NCBI GenBank assembly: GCA_947495685.1
Contig: CANLZY010000023.1
Location: 1-64,000 of the forward strand
Direction: 5' to 3'
DNA length: 64,000 nt
Source: an uncultured Tropicimonas sp.
GTDB taxonomy: Bacteria; Pseudomonadota; Alphaproteobacteria; Rhodobacterales; Rhodobacteraceae
The notes under the pieces were generated by a model that searched no databases, was not told the DNA's origin, and saw only the letters and a program-made list of their open reading frames with translations. Position numbers and translations under genes: made by a program. Positions 17,650-25,805 of this stretch are shown in pieces (the first letter of the stretch is position 1; each line of letters starts with the position of its first letter).

Positions 17650-19368
17650 TCAACGAATCTTGATCTTGAGTTTTTCGTCGCCGTCCTCGCCGACCATGTG
17701 CACCGCGCAGGCAATGCAGGGATCGAAGCTGTGGATCGTCCGCAGGATCTCCAGCGGCTGGTCCGGGTCGGCCAGTTCGTGGCCTTTCAACGCCGCCTCG
17801 TAGGGGCCGGAGACGCCATCGGAATCCCGCGGGCCGGCGTTCCAGGTTGTCGGAACGATGGCCTGGTAGTTGTCGATCTTTCGGTTCTTGATGACGATCC
17901 AGTGGCCGAGTGCGCCACGCGGGGCCTCCATGTAGCCAGCGCCCTTGGCCAGGCTCGGCCAGGTCGATGGGTCCCAGAATTCGTCGTTGTGGGTCTGGAG
18001 GTCTCCTGCCGCGATGTTGGCGACAAGGTCGTTGTACCAGCCGCGCATCATGTCGAGGTAGATCTTGGTCTCCAGCGTCCGCGCCGCAGTCCGGCCCAGC
18101 GTCGAGAACAGCGCCTCGACCGGCACGTCCAGGGTGCTCAGCGTGCTGTCGACCAGTTCCTTCGCCTGATCATGGCCCTTGGCATAGAGCATCAGCATCC
18201 GCGAAAGCGGGCCAACTTCCATCGGCTTGCCCTTCCAGCGTGGCGATTTCAGCCAGGAATACTCCTGATCAACGTTAAGCTGGGTGTAGGGCGGCTTCGG
18301 CCCGGTATAGTTCAGCTCGGTCTCACCATCATAGGGGTGCAGGCCGGTGCCCTTGCCACCCTGGTACTTGTACCAGGCGTGATCGACATATTCCTCGATC
18401 TGCCCTTCTTCGTGCAGGTCAACGTCGTGGATCGTGGAAAGATCGCGGTCGAGGATCACGCCGCGCGGCACCAAGAAGGTCGAGGGATCGTTGTACTCGC
18501 CGGTCGGGAAGTCGCCGTAGCACATGAAGTTGCCGACGCCTTCACCGATGGCCCCCCAATCCTTGTAGTAGGAGGCGATGGCCAACGTGTCCGGCAGGTA
18601 GGCTTGGTTCACGAAGTCTTCCATCTGGGTGATGAGAGACGAGACCTGGCTCAGCGCCCCCATGTTGATGGCGGTTTCGGAATTGGGGTCGATCGGGGAG
18701 GGCACACCGCCGCAGACGAAGTTCGGATGCGGGTTCTTGCCGCCGAAAATCGTGTGCAGCTTGGAGACCTCACGCTGCCATGCAAGCGCATCGAGGTAGT
18801 GCGCGACGGCCATAAGGTTCGCTTCGGGCGGCAGCCTGTAGCCCGGGTGCCCCCAGTAGCCGCCGGAGAAGATCCCCAACTGCCCGGATTCAACAAAACC
18901 TTTCAGCTTCTTCTTCACGTCCGCAAAATGCCCCGGCGAGGAGCGGGGATAGCTGCTGAGCGATTGGGCAAGCTCCGATGTTGCCTTGGGGTCGGCCTCT
19001 AGCGCCGAGACCACATCCACCCAGTCCAGCGCATGCAGGTGATAGAAGTGCATCACGTGGTCATGCACGTATTGCGAGGCGATCATCAGGTTGCGGATCA
19101 GCTGCGCGTTCTTCGGGATCTTCCAGTTCAGCGCATCTTCAACCGCGCGGACCGAGGCCATGCCATGCACCAGCGTACAGACACCGCAGATCCGCTGGGC
19201 AAAGGCCCAGGCGTCGCGCGGGTCACGGTCGCGCAGGATGATCTCGATACCGCGGACCATCGTGCCCGACGAATAGGCCTCGGCGATCCTGTTGCCGTCC
19301 ATCTGCGCCTCGACGCGCAGGTGCCCCTCGATCCGTGTGATGGGGTCTACGACCAGTCTTTCTGCCAT
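17650..19368 (-). CDS. hynL: [NiFe] hydrogenase large subunit HynL (Isp-type, group 1e-like)
   Basis: 572 residues. The four nickel-ligand cysteines are present: RICGVC (Cys61, Cys64) and DPCIACAVH (Cys551, Cys554). A 15-residue tail after His557 remains, to be removed by the maturation protease. N-terminal VVDPITRIEGHLRVE is canonical. It lies directly after isp2, giving the order hynS-isp1-isp2-hynL known from Thiocapsa roseopersicina and other Isp-type hydrogenases, in which the two structural genes are split by the electron-transfer genes. It probably works in uptake or in reversible exchange with membrane carriers. Complete, no defects. Confidence 0.96.
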   Translation of the reverse strand: MAERLVVDPITRIEGHLRVEAQMDGNRIAEAYSSGTMVRGIEIILRDRDPRDAWAFAQRICGVCTLVHGMASVRAVEDALNWKIPKNAQLIRNLMIASQYVHDHVMHFYHLHALDWVDVVSALEADPKATSELAQSLSSYPRSSPGHFADVKKKLKGFVESGQLGIFSGGYWGHPGYRLPPEANLMAVAHYLDALAWQREVSKLHTIFGGKNPHPNFVCGGVPSPIDPNSETAINMGALSQVSSLITQMEDFVNQAYLPDTLAIASYYKDWGAIGEGVGNFMCYGDFPTGEYNDPSTFLVPRGVILDRDLSTIHDVDLHEEGQIEEYVDHAWYKYQGGKGTGLHPYDGETELNYTGPKPPYTQLNVDQEYSWLKSPRWKGKPMEVGPLSRMLMLYAKGHDQAKELVDSTLSTLDVPVEALFSTLGRTAARTLETKIYLDMMRGWYNDLVANIAAGDLQTHNDEFWDPSTWPSLAKGAGYMEAPRGALGHWIVIKNRKIDNYQAIVPTTWNAGPRDSDGVSGPYEAALKGHELADPDQPLEILRTIHSFDPCIACAVHMVGEDGDEKLKIKIR

Positions 19369-19381
19369 CTCGTATCTCCCC

Positions 19382-20644
19382 TCAATCCTCGTCGACGAGG
19401 TATTCGGCCATCATCTCGGTCAGGCCGGCCACCTCGATATCCATGTCGTTGTCTTCCAGGGCGTTCTCCAGCGTGTGGTGGCAGAAGGCGCACATGGTCA
19501 CGATCTTGTCGGGCGCTACCTTCTCGAACTGCCGCTTCTTGAGCTGGAAGGCGGCATTCTTGAGGTCTGCCGCACGCTCGTTCGCACCGACCCCGCCACC
19601 GGCGGAGCAGCACCAGTTCATCGTGCCGGCATCGTCGGTTTCGACGAAGTTCTCGGCGACCATGTTCAGAAGCCGGCGCGGCTCCTTGTTGATGCCGCCG
19701 CGGCGGTTGATCTGGCACGGGTCGTGGAAGGTGATCTTGTCGCTATCCTTGCCGGAGGTCTTGAGCTTGCCTTCGGCGCGGAGCTGGTCGAGCAGTTCGA
19801 TGATGTGAACCACCTCGAAGTCGTATTCGCGGCCGATCAGGTTTGGCCCTTCCCAGCGCATCGCCTGATAGGCGTGGCCGCATTCGGGGCTGATGACCTT
19901 CTTGACCCCCAGCCTCTCGGCAGCCTCGACCACGCGGGTGACGAGGTATTTCGCGACGTCCCGGTTGCCAATCTGGATGCCGACATTGGTGGCTTCGAAT
20001 GCCTCAAGGGAGATCGTCCAGGTAACGCCGGCCTTTTTGAAGATCTTGGCCATGGCACCGATCACTTCCGGGTATTCGGCGATTTCCTGTGCTGACAGGA
20101 TGACGAGGTAGTCCACGCCCGGCTTGTCGAACTCTATCTCGATCCCGGTCTCGGCGCTGGCATGCTTGACCTGCGCCTGAATGGCCTTGCTGAGATCCCC
20201 CATCGGGCTGTTGCCCTTTGTATGCCGCTTGGCCGCCCCGATCAGCTCGACCGGCGCGTGACCGGCGGCCGACATGCCTTCGCGCATTTTGCGGATCATC
20301 AACGTGATGTCGTTGCCCACCGGGCAGACCATGCTGCAACGTCCGCACATGGTGCAGCTGTCATAGACCAGCCGCTCGGCATCGGTGAAATCTTCGTCGG
20401 TGATCTTGTTGCCAAGCCCGGCCATCGACTTCAGCCGCCCGAACAGCGTGTACTCGTTCTCCCAGACCCGCCGCAGAAGCTCGACCTTGCGGATCGGGGT
20501 GTATTGTGGGTCCTGCGTTTCCTGGAAGAAGATGCAGGCATCGGCGCAGAGGCCACAGCTCACGCAGCTGGAAAAGAAGCTGGCAACCGGGGCGTCGATC
20601 TGTTCGCGCAGGGCGTTCACGCCGCGTTCGCAAGTCGCATTCAT
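19382..20644 (-). CDS. isp2: hydrogenase-linked HdrD/DsrK-like Fe-S protein Isp2
   Basis: 420 residues. Two [4Fe-4S] motifs lie in the N-terminal quarter (CVSCGLCADACIFF and CTMCGRCSMVCPVG). The C-terminal CCG region has CGHAYQA, then DPCQINRRG followed after about 34 residues by the CC of NWCCSAGGG, then about 38 residues to CAFC, close to the pattern that binds the non-cubane heterodisulfide-active cluster in HdrB/HdrD. DsrK has the same build. It overlaps isp1 by four bases (ATGA) and precedes hynL by 13. Expected on the cytoplasmic face, taking electrons from Isp1. Whether it reduces or oxidises a disulfide such as that of DsrC is inference. Confidence 0.92.
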   Translation of the reverse strand: MNATCERGVNALREQIDAPVASFFSSCVSCGLCADACIFFQETQDPQYTPIRKVELLRRVWENEYTLFGRLKSMAGLGNKITDEDFTDAERLVYDSCTMCGRCSMVCPVGNDITLMIRKMREGMSAAGHAPVELIGAAKRHTKGNSPMGDLSKAIQAQVKHASAETGIEIEFDKPGVDYLVILSAQEIAEYPEVIGAMAKIFKKAGVTWTISLEAFEATNVGIQIGNRDVAKYLVTRVVEAAERLGVKKVISPECGHAYQAMRWEGPNLIGREYDFEVVHIIELLDQLRAEGKLKTSGKDSDKITFHDPCQINRRGGINKEPRRLLNMVAENFVETDDAGTMNWCCSAGGGVGANERAADLKNAAFQLKKRQFEKVAPDKIVTMCAFCHHTLENALEDNDMDIEVAGLTEMMAEYLVDED

Positions 20645-21306
20645 GATTCAGCTCCTTTGCGGCCCTGGATCGATCCGTTGTAGTAGCGCGCCATTGCAAA
20701 GGTGAACGCGTGCATCAGTTTGGTGAACGGGAAGACGATCATCAGGATGTCGACCGACAAGATGTGCAGTGCCATCATGAAGGTCGGATCGCCGAAGAGC
20801 TTGTTGACCGCCACGTAGCCGGTGATCAGCGGAAGAAGGCTGAGAACCAGGACGAGGTAATCCACCCAGGTCGTCAGCTTGCGCCGCACCGGGTCGCGCC
20901 AGCGGGTGTAGAGCAACGCAAGCCCCGCGATTACGGCCAGAACCGTCGAACTCTCGATGATGACCCGGCCAACGCCCGGCCAGCTCAGCCCGGTCAGTTC
21001 CTCGATCAGCGCGATATGCGGCACGAACAACAGGAACGCGATGAAGAAACCGATATGGAAGACATAGCCGCCGACGATGGTGATCGGGTTCGCCTTGATT
21101 GCGCCGGGGCGTGGGAGGGTCCGCGTGAAGATCGTCTTGATCCCCTGCTGAACAGGTTTGCCCTTGGCCTTGGAGAAATCCTTCTTCCGTCCAAGGACGA
21201 GGATCTCGACCACTCGGATCAGCACACCGGCGACAAAGACAAGCAAGGCGAAGTCAAAGAGCGGTCCGCGTGCGAACATCAGAAGGTCGAAGTTCGGGTT
21301 ATTCAT
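20641..21306 (-). CDS. isp1: hydrogenase-linked cytochrome b-type membrane protein Isp1
   Basis: 221 residues from the ATG at 21306, overlapping the hynS stop (ATGA). Longer in-frame starts would lie inside hynS. It has about five hydrophobic helices and a NarI/DsrM-like arrangement, with histidines placed in the helices (YVFHIGF, FVPHIAL, MALHILS, KLMHAFT) that can bind two b haems. It anchors and connects the periplasmic HynSL to cytoplasmic Isp2 and perhaps to the quinone pool. Confidence 0.9.
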   Translation of the reverse strand: MNNPNFDLLMFARGPLFDFALLVFVAGVLIRVVEILVLGRKKDFSKAKGKPVQQGIKTIFTRTLPRPGAIKANPITIVGGYVFHIGFFIAFLLFVPHIALIEELTGLSWPGVGRVIIESSTVLAVIAGLALLYTRWRDPVRRKLTTWVDYLVLVLSLLPLITGYVAVNKLFGDPTFMMALHILSVDILMIVFPFTKLMHAFTFAMARYYNGSIQGRKGAES

Positions 21307-22400
21307 GACTCCTTCTCCTCCTTCTCGAGCGTGAAGGCATCGACGGTTTCGTGGTTGGCAAGCGCATCCGCCTTGCCTTTTCTGGCGAGATAGGCACCAC
21401 CGGCGCCGGCAGCGACGCCAGCAATCACGGCTGCTTGCCCGACGCGGCGATAGTTGCCAGCGGGCGCGGAGAGCGGCTTGTAGAAGCCGCCATTGTCCCA
21501 GAAGTCGGGTTCCGTGCAGCCAAGGCATCCATGCCCGGCTTCGATCGGGAAGCTGGTCCCGTCGTTCCATTTTACCGTGGCGCAGACGCTCTTGGTGGTC
21601 GGACCCTTGCAGCCGAGCTTGTAAAGGCACCAGCCCGCGCGTGCTCCCTCGTCGTCGAATCCTTCGGCGAAGAGCCCCTTGTCATAGAACGGGCGGCGGT
21701 AGCAGCGGTCATGGATCGACTCGGCAAAGAAGGCCTTGGGCCGTCCGAGTTCATCCAGATCGGGGATGCCGAACGTCAGGTAGTGCGCCAGAACCGCCGT
21801 CATCACCATTGGAATGGGCGGGCAGCCCGGAACATTGATAATCGGCTTGTCTTTGATGATATCCGAAACGGCCCCTGCGCCGGTCGGGTTCGGGTTCGCC
21901 TGTGGCAGGCCTCCATAGGCCGCACATGTGCCCACGCTGACAATCGCGGCGGCGCCTTCGGCGGTCTCTTTCAGCATGTCGAGATTGGATATTCCGGCGA
22001 TGGCAGAATAGCCGGGCTCGTCCAGCGGGATTGAGCCGTCGACGATCACGAGGTATTTGCCCCAATGCTCCTTCATCGCCGCTTCGCGTGCATGTTCGGC
22101 GGCGGCGCCGGATGCCGCTTGAAGAGTGTGATGATAGTCCAACGAGATTGCGTCAAAGATCAGTTCTTCCAGCGACGGAGCGCTCGAGCGGGTGATCGCC
22201 TCGGTGCACCCGGTGCATTCCTGGAAGGAGAGCCATATCACCGATGGCCGGGGAGCGGTTTCAAGCGCATAAGCAACTCTTGGCGCCATCGCGGGCGGAA
22301 GCGCCATGAGCGAAGTCAGAGACGCACAGTACTTCAGAAAACTTCTGCGACTGACCCCGTGTGCCTTCATGAGTTTTGGCAACAACGGACTACTCGGCAT
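21303..22400 (-). CDS. hynS: [NiFe] hydrogenase small subunit HynS
   Basis: 365 residues from the ATG at 22400 (GGAGGG 8 bases upstream); a GTG two codons earlier is also possible. A twin-arginine signal (SRRSFLKYC, about residues 17-25) sends the assembled dimer to the periplasm. Fe-S ligands: FQECTGCTE, GTCAAYGG, PGCPP for the proximal cluster; HDRCYRRP, WCLYKLGCKG for the distal; C-terminal GHGCLGCTE. The proximal site is the standard four-cysteine form, without the two extra cysteines of oxygen-tolerant enzymes. A C-terminal helix (AAVIAGVAAGAGGAYLA) anchors it in the membrane. Confidence 0.95.
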   Translation of the reverse strand: MPSSPLLPKLMKAHGVSRRSFLKYCASLTSLMALPPAMAPRVAYALETAPRPSVIWLSFQECTGCTEAITRSSAPSLEELIFDAISLDYHHTLQAASGAAAEHAREAAMKEHWGKYLVIVDGSIPLDEPGYSAIAGISNLDMLKETAEGAAAIVSVGTCAAYGGLPQANPNPTGAGAVSDIIKDKPIINVPGCPPIPMVMTAVLAHYLTFGIPDLDELGRPKAFFAESIHDRCYRRPFYDKGLFAEGFDDEGARAGWCLYKLGCKGPTTKSVCATVKWNDGTSFPIEAGHGCLGCTEPDFWDNGGFYKPLSAPAGNYRRVGQAAVIAGVAAGAGGAYLARKGKADALANHETVDAFTLEKEEKES

Positions 22401-22405
22401 CGGCA

Positions 22406-22900
22406 CTACCCTCCCTTTTCGTTTGCGCCCGTCCTCTCGTTCAGGCGTTCGGCCAGCATTTCATGTCCACGCAAGGCATCTTCCGGCTGCGTTCTCAGGA
22501 TGTCGGGGATGAACGTGACCTCGATGAACCGGGCTTGCGTTTTGCCCTGTAGATCGTAGTGGTCTACCCTCCACACGCCCGGGATCGCCGTCTCCTGAAC
22601 AAAGCTTTCACCCATCGCGTTCAGAACGGCGTTCACTTCACCGTCGCCGAGGATCTCTTGCAGGATTTTTTCGTCTCCACCGGTGAACGGTATTGACCCA
22701 AGGTCGATCACCGCGGTCGTGCCACTCTCGATCAACCGGCCGAGCGCCTCTTGGATCTCGGCCAGGATAGGCAGCGCGTTTCCGGTCGGCAGATTTGCCA
22801 CCGCCCCCATGAGCTGGACGAGGTCCGCTCCCGATTTCGACGAATTCCGCAAGCACGTGATCCTATTCCAAGCTCTGGTTTTCTGAGCCGGTTCGCACAT
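22406..22900 (-). CDS. HupH/HyaF-family hydrogenase expression protein, short form
   Basis: 164 residues from an ATG at 22900; the start is uncertain because no good ribosome site is seen and the first 30 residues do not look conserved (an internal start at MGAVANLP is possible). The rest has the HupH pattern: LIESGTTAVIDLGSIPF and PGVWRVDHYDLQGKTQARFIEVTFIPDILRTQ. HupH/HyaF proteins help small-subunit maturation or protect Fe-S clusters. They are usually about 280 residues with two related halves; here only one half is present. It is the first gene of the hynS series. Confidence 0.75.
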   Translation of the reverse strand: MCEPAQKTRAWNRITCLRNSSKSGADLVQLMGAVANLPTGNALPILAEIQEALGRLIESGTTAVIDLGSIPFTGGDEKILQEILGDGEVNAVLNAMGESFVQETAIPGVWRVDHYDLQGKTQARFIEVTFIPDILRTQPEDALRGHEMLAERLNERTGANEKGG

Positions 22901-23495
22901 CCAATTGACACAACCCAAGCGAGCAAGTCCTTGATCCGTGTCATGCAGAAATTCGAATGCGTATACAACGCGGCCAATTCGCGTTTCGAGTGTCAGTTAC
23001 CGCTATCGTTTGCGCTGAATGAGATTTCTAAGATTATGTTATTGCGGTAATTTTTGAAAAATCTATTTCCGGGCTGCGACAAATTGCATGTAGTGAATGC
23101 CTATTAACAGAAGTTGCAAAGGCACCGAATTACTACAAAAATTGTCGCCCTTTCGGTGAGCAATCAGGAAGATCGAACTATCCAATTCCTTTGAATCTGC
23201 ATTCAGGGTATACATTAAAATACACCGGAAACTTGTTGTGCCTGCGACGTGCGCGGCGTCGATCGGACCCAACCGACATAAGCGCGAGTCTGTCTACTCC
23301 GGACCGTTGGGAAATCCTCAAGAAAAAAAGAAATTGACGCTCGGAGGCCCGTTCAGAACTGTGACCTCAACCACTGACACCAACTTCGGTCGTAGAGGTC
23401 TCCGCACGACAGGAGGCTGGAGTGGACGCAGCATTTATGCTATATTGAATATGCGCCAAATGAGGTAATGAGGCGCTACCATGGAGGTTGGAGCT
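22901..23495. other. AT-rich intergenic, probable promoter region of the hyn operon
   Basis: About 600 bases, visibly richer in A and T than the neighbours between about 22940 and 23330. No gene is recognised. It must carry the promoter of the minus-strand hyn/dsr series and of the plus-strand DUF167 gene. I could not find a convincing -24/-12 or FNR/ArcA-type site by eye. Confidence 0.5.
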
Positions 23496-23792
23496 ATGAA
23501 GTACGGTGTCCTTTCAGACCTGTCGATCCCTGGCACAGCGATTGAAGTCCGCGTCACGCCCAACGCGCCGTGCGATGACCTTCTGGTGGAATGCATGGGC
23601 CTCAGGGTGTTCATTACTGAAGAAATCGAAAGCGAGACGGCCAACGATTCGGCAAGGAAAGCCCTTGCCTATGCCCTCGGCATTCCAGCGACTCGCGTGC
23701 GCCTCACGAACGGTTCGACTTCGCGTGACAAGGTTTTTGTCGTCGAGAGCGAGTTCAGTGTCGAAGGGCGTTGTTGCGCAATTCCCGCCTGA
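23496..23792 (+). CDS. DUF167 (YggU-like) family protein
   Basis: 98 residues from the ATG at 23496 (GGAGG 8 bases upstream; an ATG five codons earlier is in frame). The pattern AIEVRVTPNAP then ARKALAYALGIPATRVRLTNGSTSRDKVFVVE fits DUF167, where a short beta-rich protein ends in a GxTSRxK motif. The family function is unknown. It stands alone between the hyn promoter region and an IS5 relic. The C-terminal CCAIPA is not typical of the family. Confidence 0.65.
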   Translation: MKYGVLSDLSIPGTAIEVRVTPNAPCDDLLVECMGLRVFITEEIESETANDSARKALAYALGIPATRVRLTNGSTSRDKVFVVESEFSVEGRCCAIPA

Positions 23793-23820
23793 GGCGTGAC
23801 TTCCCCTTACGCTGCAGACG

Positions 23821-24081
23821 TTAGGCCACGCGCATGGACTCGGCGGTGCCGAGGGTGTTGAAGCGGTTCCTGAGAGCGACGCGAGTGTGGGTTTCGGCGG
23901 TCTGGCGGTCCGGGTCTCTCGCCATGATACTTCACCGAATGCCTTGAGGTAGCGCATCCACTGCCCGGCAGTGGTTTGCTCGCAAACCATGAGAGCGGCC
24001 TTCGCGACTGGCGGGGAATTCCATCGCGCGGATATCGGTTGTGGCCGGGTCCATGGCCAGATGGACCTTGCGCCCCCTCTC
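23821..24081 (-). pseudogene. IS5-family transposase relic
   Basis: On the minus strand the piece RGRKVHLAMDPATTDIRAMEF (starting near 24078) is the IS5-type core, and the piece from 23929 down to the stop at 23821 reads MARDPDRQTAETHTRVALRNRF and on to the family C-terminus. Between them lies MRYLKAFGE in another frame: loss of one base in the ER codons before MARD explains that frameshift. A larger internal deletion removed the middle. The element is dead. Confidence 0.8.
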
Positions 24082-24814
24082 AGCGACTACATGCATTCGC
24101 CTGCCGGGCAGTGATTGGCGTCGGCCCTGAGATGCACACTTGCACATCGCGATGCCGTCAGGGCCGGGCGTCCAAGCCATCAAAAGTCCCCTTGACCGAT
24201 CCGGGCACCACCCTGCAACGCAGCCGTTGATTGTTGGCGCATGGCCTATGACGGCGTCACAAACAAACCCGTCATCCTAGGCCGTTGTGGCAGCGGCTGC
24301 TGCCTGCCGTTCAAGCTGGTAGAATGCTTCCTGGGTGCAGCATCAAACTGAGGGTCGCGAACGGCCCTGACCAGTTGCACGCGCCGGATCATTCGTTGAA
24401 CTGACTTCTTGAGAGCCGCCATTCGTCGTTGTCGCAGCATGGCCCTTGCGTACCGCGGAGCCCGTCAGACTCTTTGCGTTCTCCTTGGGGCAACAAAAGA
24501 TGCGCATTGATTGGCTTCCCTGCAAGAGCAGGCATTGTGACATTATGCTGGAAAAACCTCCCTTTCATGGTTGGCGGGCAAGCCACCGACAGACAATGCA
24601 AGGGGCGCGACTTTTGCCGGCAAATCGCGGAACCCAAGATCCGTATGGCGCTGCTCAACCGCGACACTGCTCTTGGCATTCGGGTCATGGACCCCAAGAG
24701 CGAACTGCGAGTAACAACTGATCTGCGCGAAGGAGCCGGGCTCGCTCGTTTTCGAGGGAGTTGGATTCTGACGCAGGGCCAAGCCCAGCTTCCTTGCTAA
24801 TACCCCATCGACAG
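24082..24814. other. intergenic, no recognisable gene
   Basis: About 730 bases between the IS5 relic and iolG. Several overlapping open frames exist on both strands, but none has a clear start site, codon bias or recognisable motif. It may contain further transposon debris and the 3' end region of the iol operon. No hairpin terminator was found after iolG. Confidence 0.45.
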
Positions 24815-25804
24815 TCAGCCGATCGAGATCGGCATCCCCGCTGCAAGAGAGTCTTCTGCGGCGTCGGCGAGCCTTTGAGCGGCAAGCCCATCGTGGATCC
24901 CCGGGGATACGTCAGCGCCGCTTGCGACAGCCTCGACAAACCACGCGACTTCGGCGCGGTAGGCTGCTTCGTAGCGCTCCAGGAAAAAATGCTTGGTCGG
25001 CGCGGAACAGAAACCCGAACTTGTGGCGACTTCGACGTTGTTTTCAAGAACATTTCCGGCCCGCAGCATCCCGCCTGCGCCATGCACTTCCACGCGCTGA
25101 TCGTACCCGTAGGTGGCTCTCCGGGAATTGGTGATCTGACAGATCGCGCCGCTGGAGGTCGTCAGCGTGACGGCGGCGGTATCGACATCGCCCGCCGCGC
25201 CGATTTCCGGATCGACCAGCGCCGAACCGACGGCAAAGACCTGCACCGGTTCTTCTCCCAGCAGAAACCGCGCCATGTCGAAATCATGGATCATCATGTC
25301 CCGAAAGATGCCTCCCGAGCGTTTGATATAGCTGAGCGGCGGCGGGGAGGGATCACGCGACATGATGGTGACCAATTCCACCTGGCCGATTTCGCCGTTG
25401 CGGATCCGGGCCTGAAGCGCGGCAAAGTTCGGGTCGAACCGGCGATTGAATGCGGTCATGAAAGGCACGCCCGTCTCTTCGACGATGGCGATGCATTCAC
25501 GGATTCGGTCGGCTGACATATCGACGGGTTTCTCGCAAAAAATGGCCTTGCCGGCGCGCGCAGCCGCATGGATCAGATCATAATGCGTGTCCGTGGGGGT
25601 GGCGATGATGACTGCGTCCACCTCTGCGCTGGCCAGGATCTCTTCGGTCTGCATCACCTGCGCGCCGGTGCGATCCGCAAGTGCCTGGGCGGCCTCTGGA
25701 AAGGCATCGGCAAGCGCGGCCACACGAACACCCTGCAAGCCGCCGATCGACAGCGCGTGAACCTGTCCGATGCGGCCGCAGCCCAATAACCCGATGTTCA
25801 ACAT
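24815..25804 (-). CDS. iolG: inositol 2-dehydrogenase (Gfo/Idh/MocA family)
   Basis: 329 residues. Rossmann motif GLLGCGRIGQVHA at residues 5-17, the catalytic-lysine motif CEKPVD (about 95-100) and GGIFRDMMIHDFDMAR, which is typical of inositol dehydrogenases. It oxidises myo-inositol to 2-keto-myo-inositol with NAD+. Last gene in the minus-strand iolD-iolC-iolB-aldolase-iolG operon, starting one base after the aldolase stop. Naming it iolG rests on the motif and the operon. Confidence 0.88.
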   Translation of the reverse strand: MLNIGLLGCGRIGQVHALSIGGLQGVRVAALADAFPEAAQALADRTGAQVMQTEEILASAEVDAVIIATPTDTHYDLIHAAARAGKAIFCEKPVDMSADRIRECIAIVEETGVPFMTAFNRRFDPNFAALQARIRNGEIGQVELVTIMSRDPSPPPLSYIKRSGGIFRDMMIHDFDMARFLLGEEPVQVFAVGSALVDPEIGAAGDVDTAAVTLTTSSGAICQITNSRRATYGYDQRVEVHGAGGMLRAGNVLENNVEVATSSGFCSAPTKHFFLERYEAAYRAEVAWFVEAVASGADVSPGIHDGLAAQRLADAAEDSLAAGMPISIG

Positions 25805-25805
25805 C

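Noticed and set aside
17041-19002. Long plus-strand open frame opposite hynL
   Set aside because: Antisense to the hydrogenase large subunit; no motif, and high GC explains the lack of stops.
21303-22400. Idea that the hydrogenase is oxygen-tolerant (membrane-bound group 1d type)
   Set aside because: The proximal cluster motif lacks the two extra cysteines and the operon order is that of Isp-type enzymes.
11025-22900. Idea that this is a full reverse-Dsr sulfur oxidation locus
   Set aside because: No dsrAB, dsrMKJOP, dsrL or dsrN is present; only the relay part and DsrC are found.
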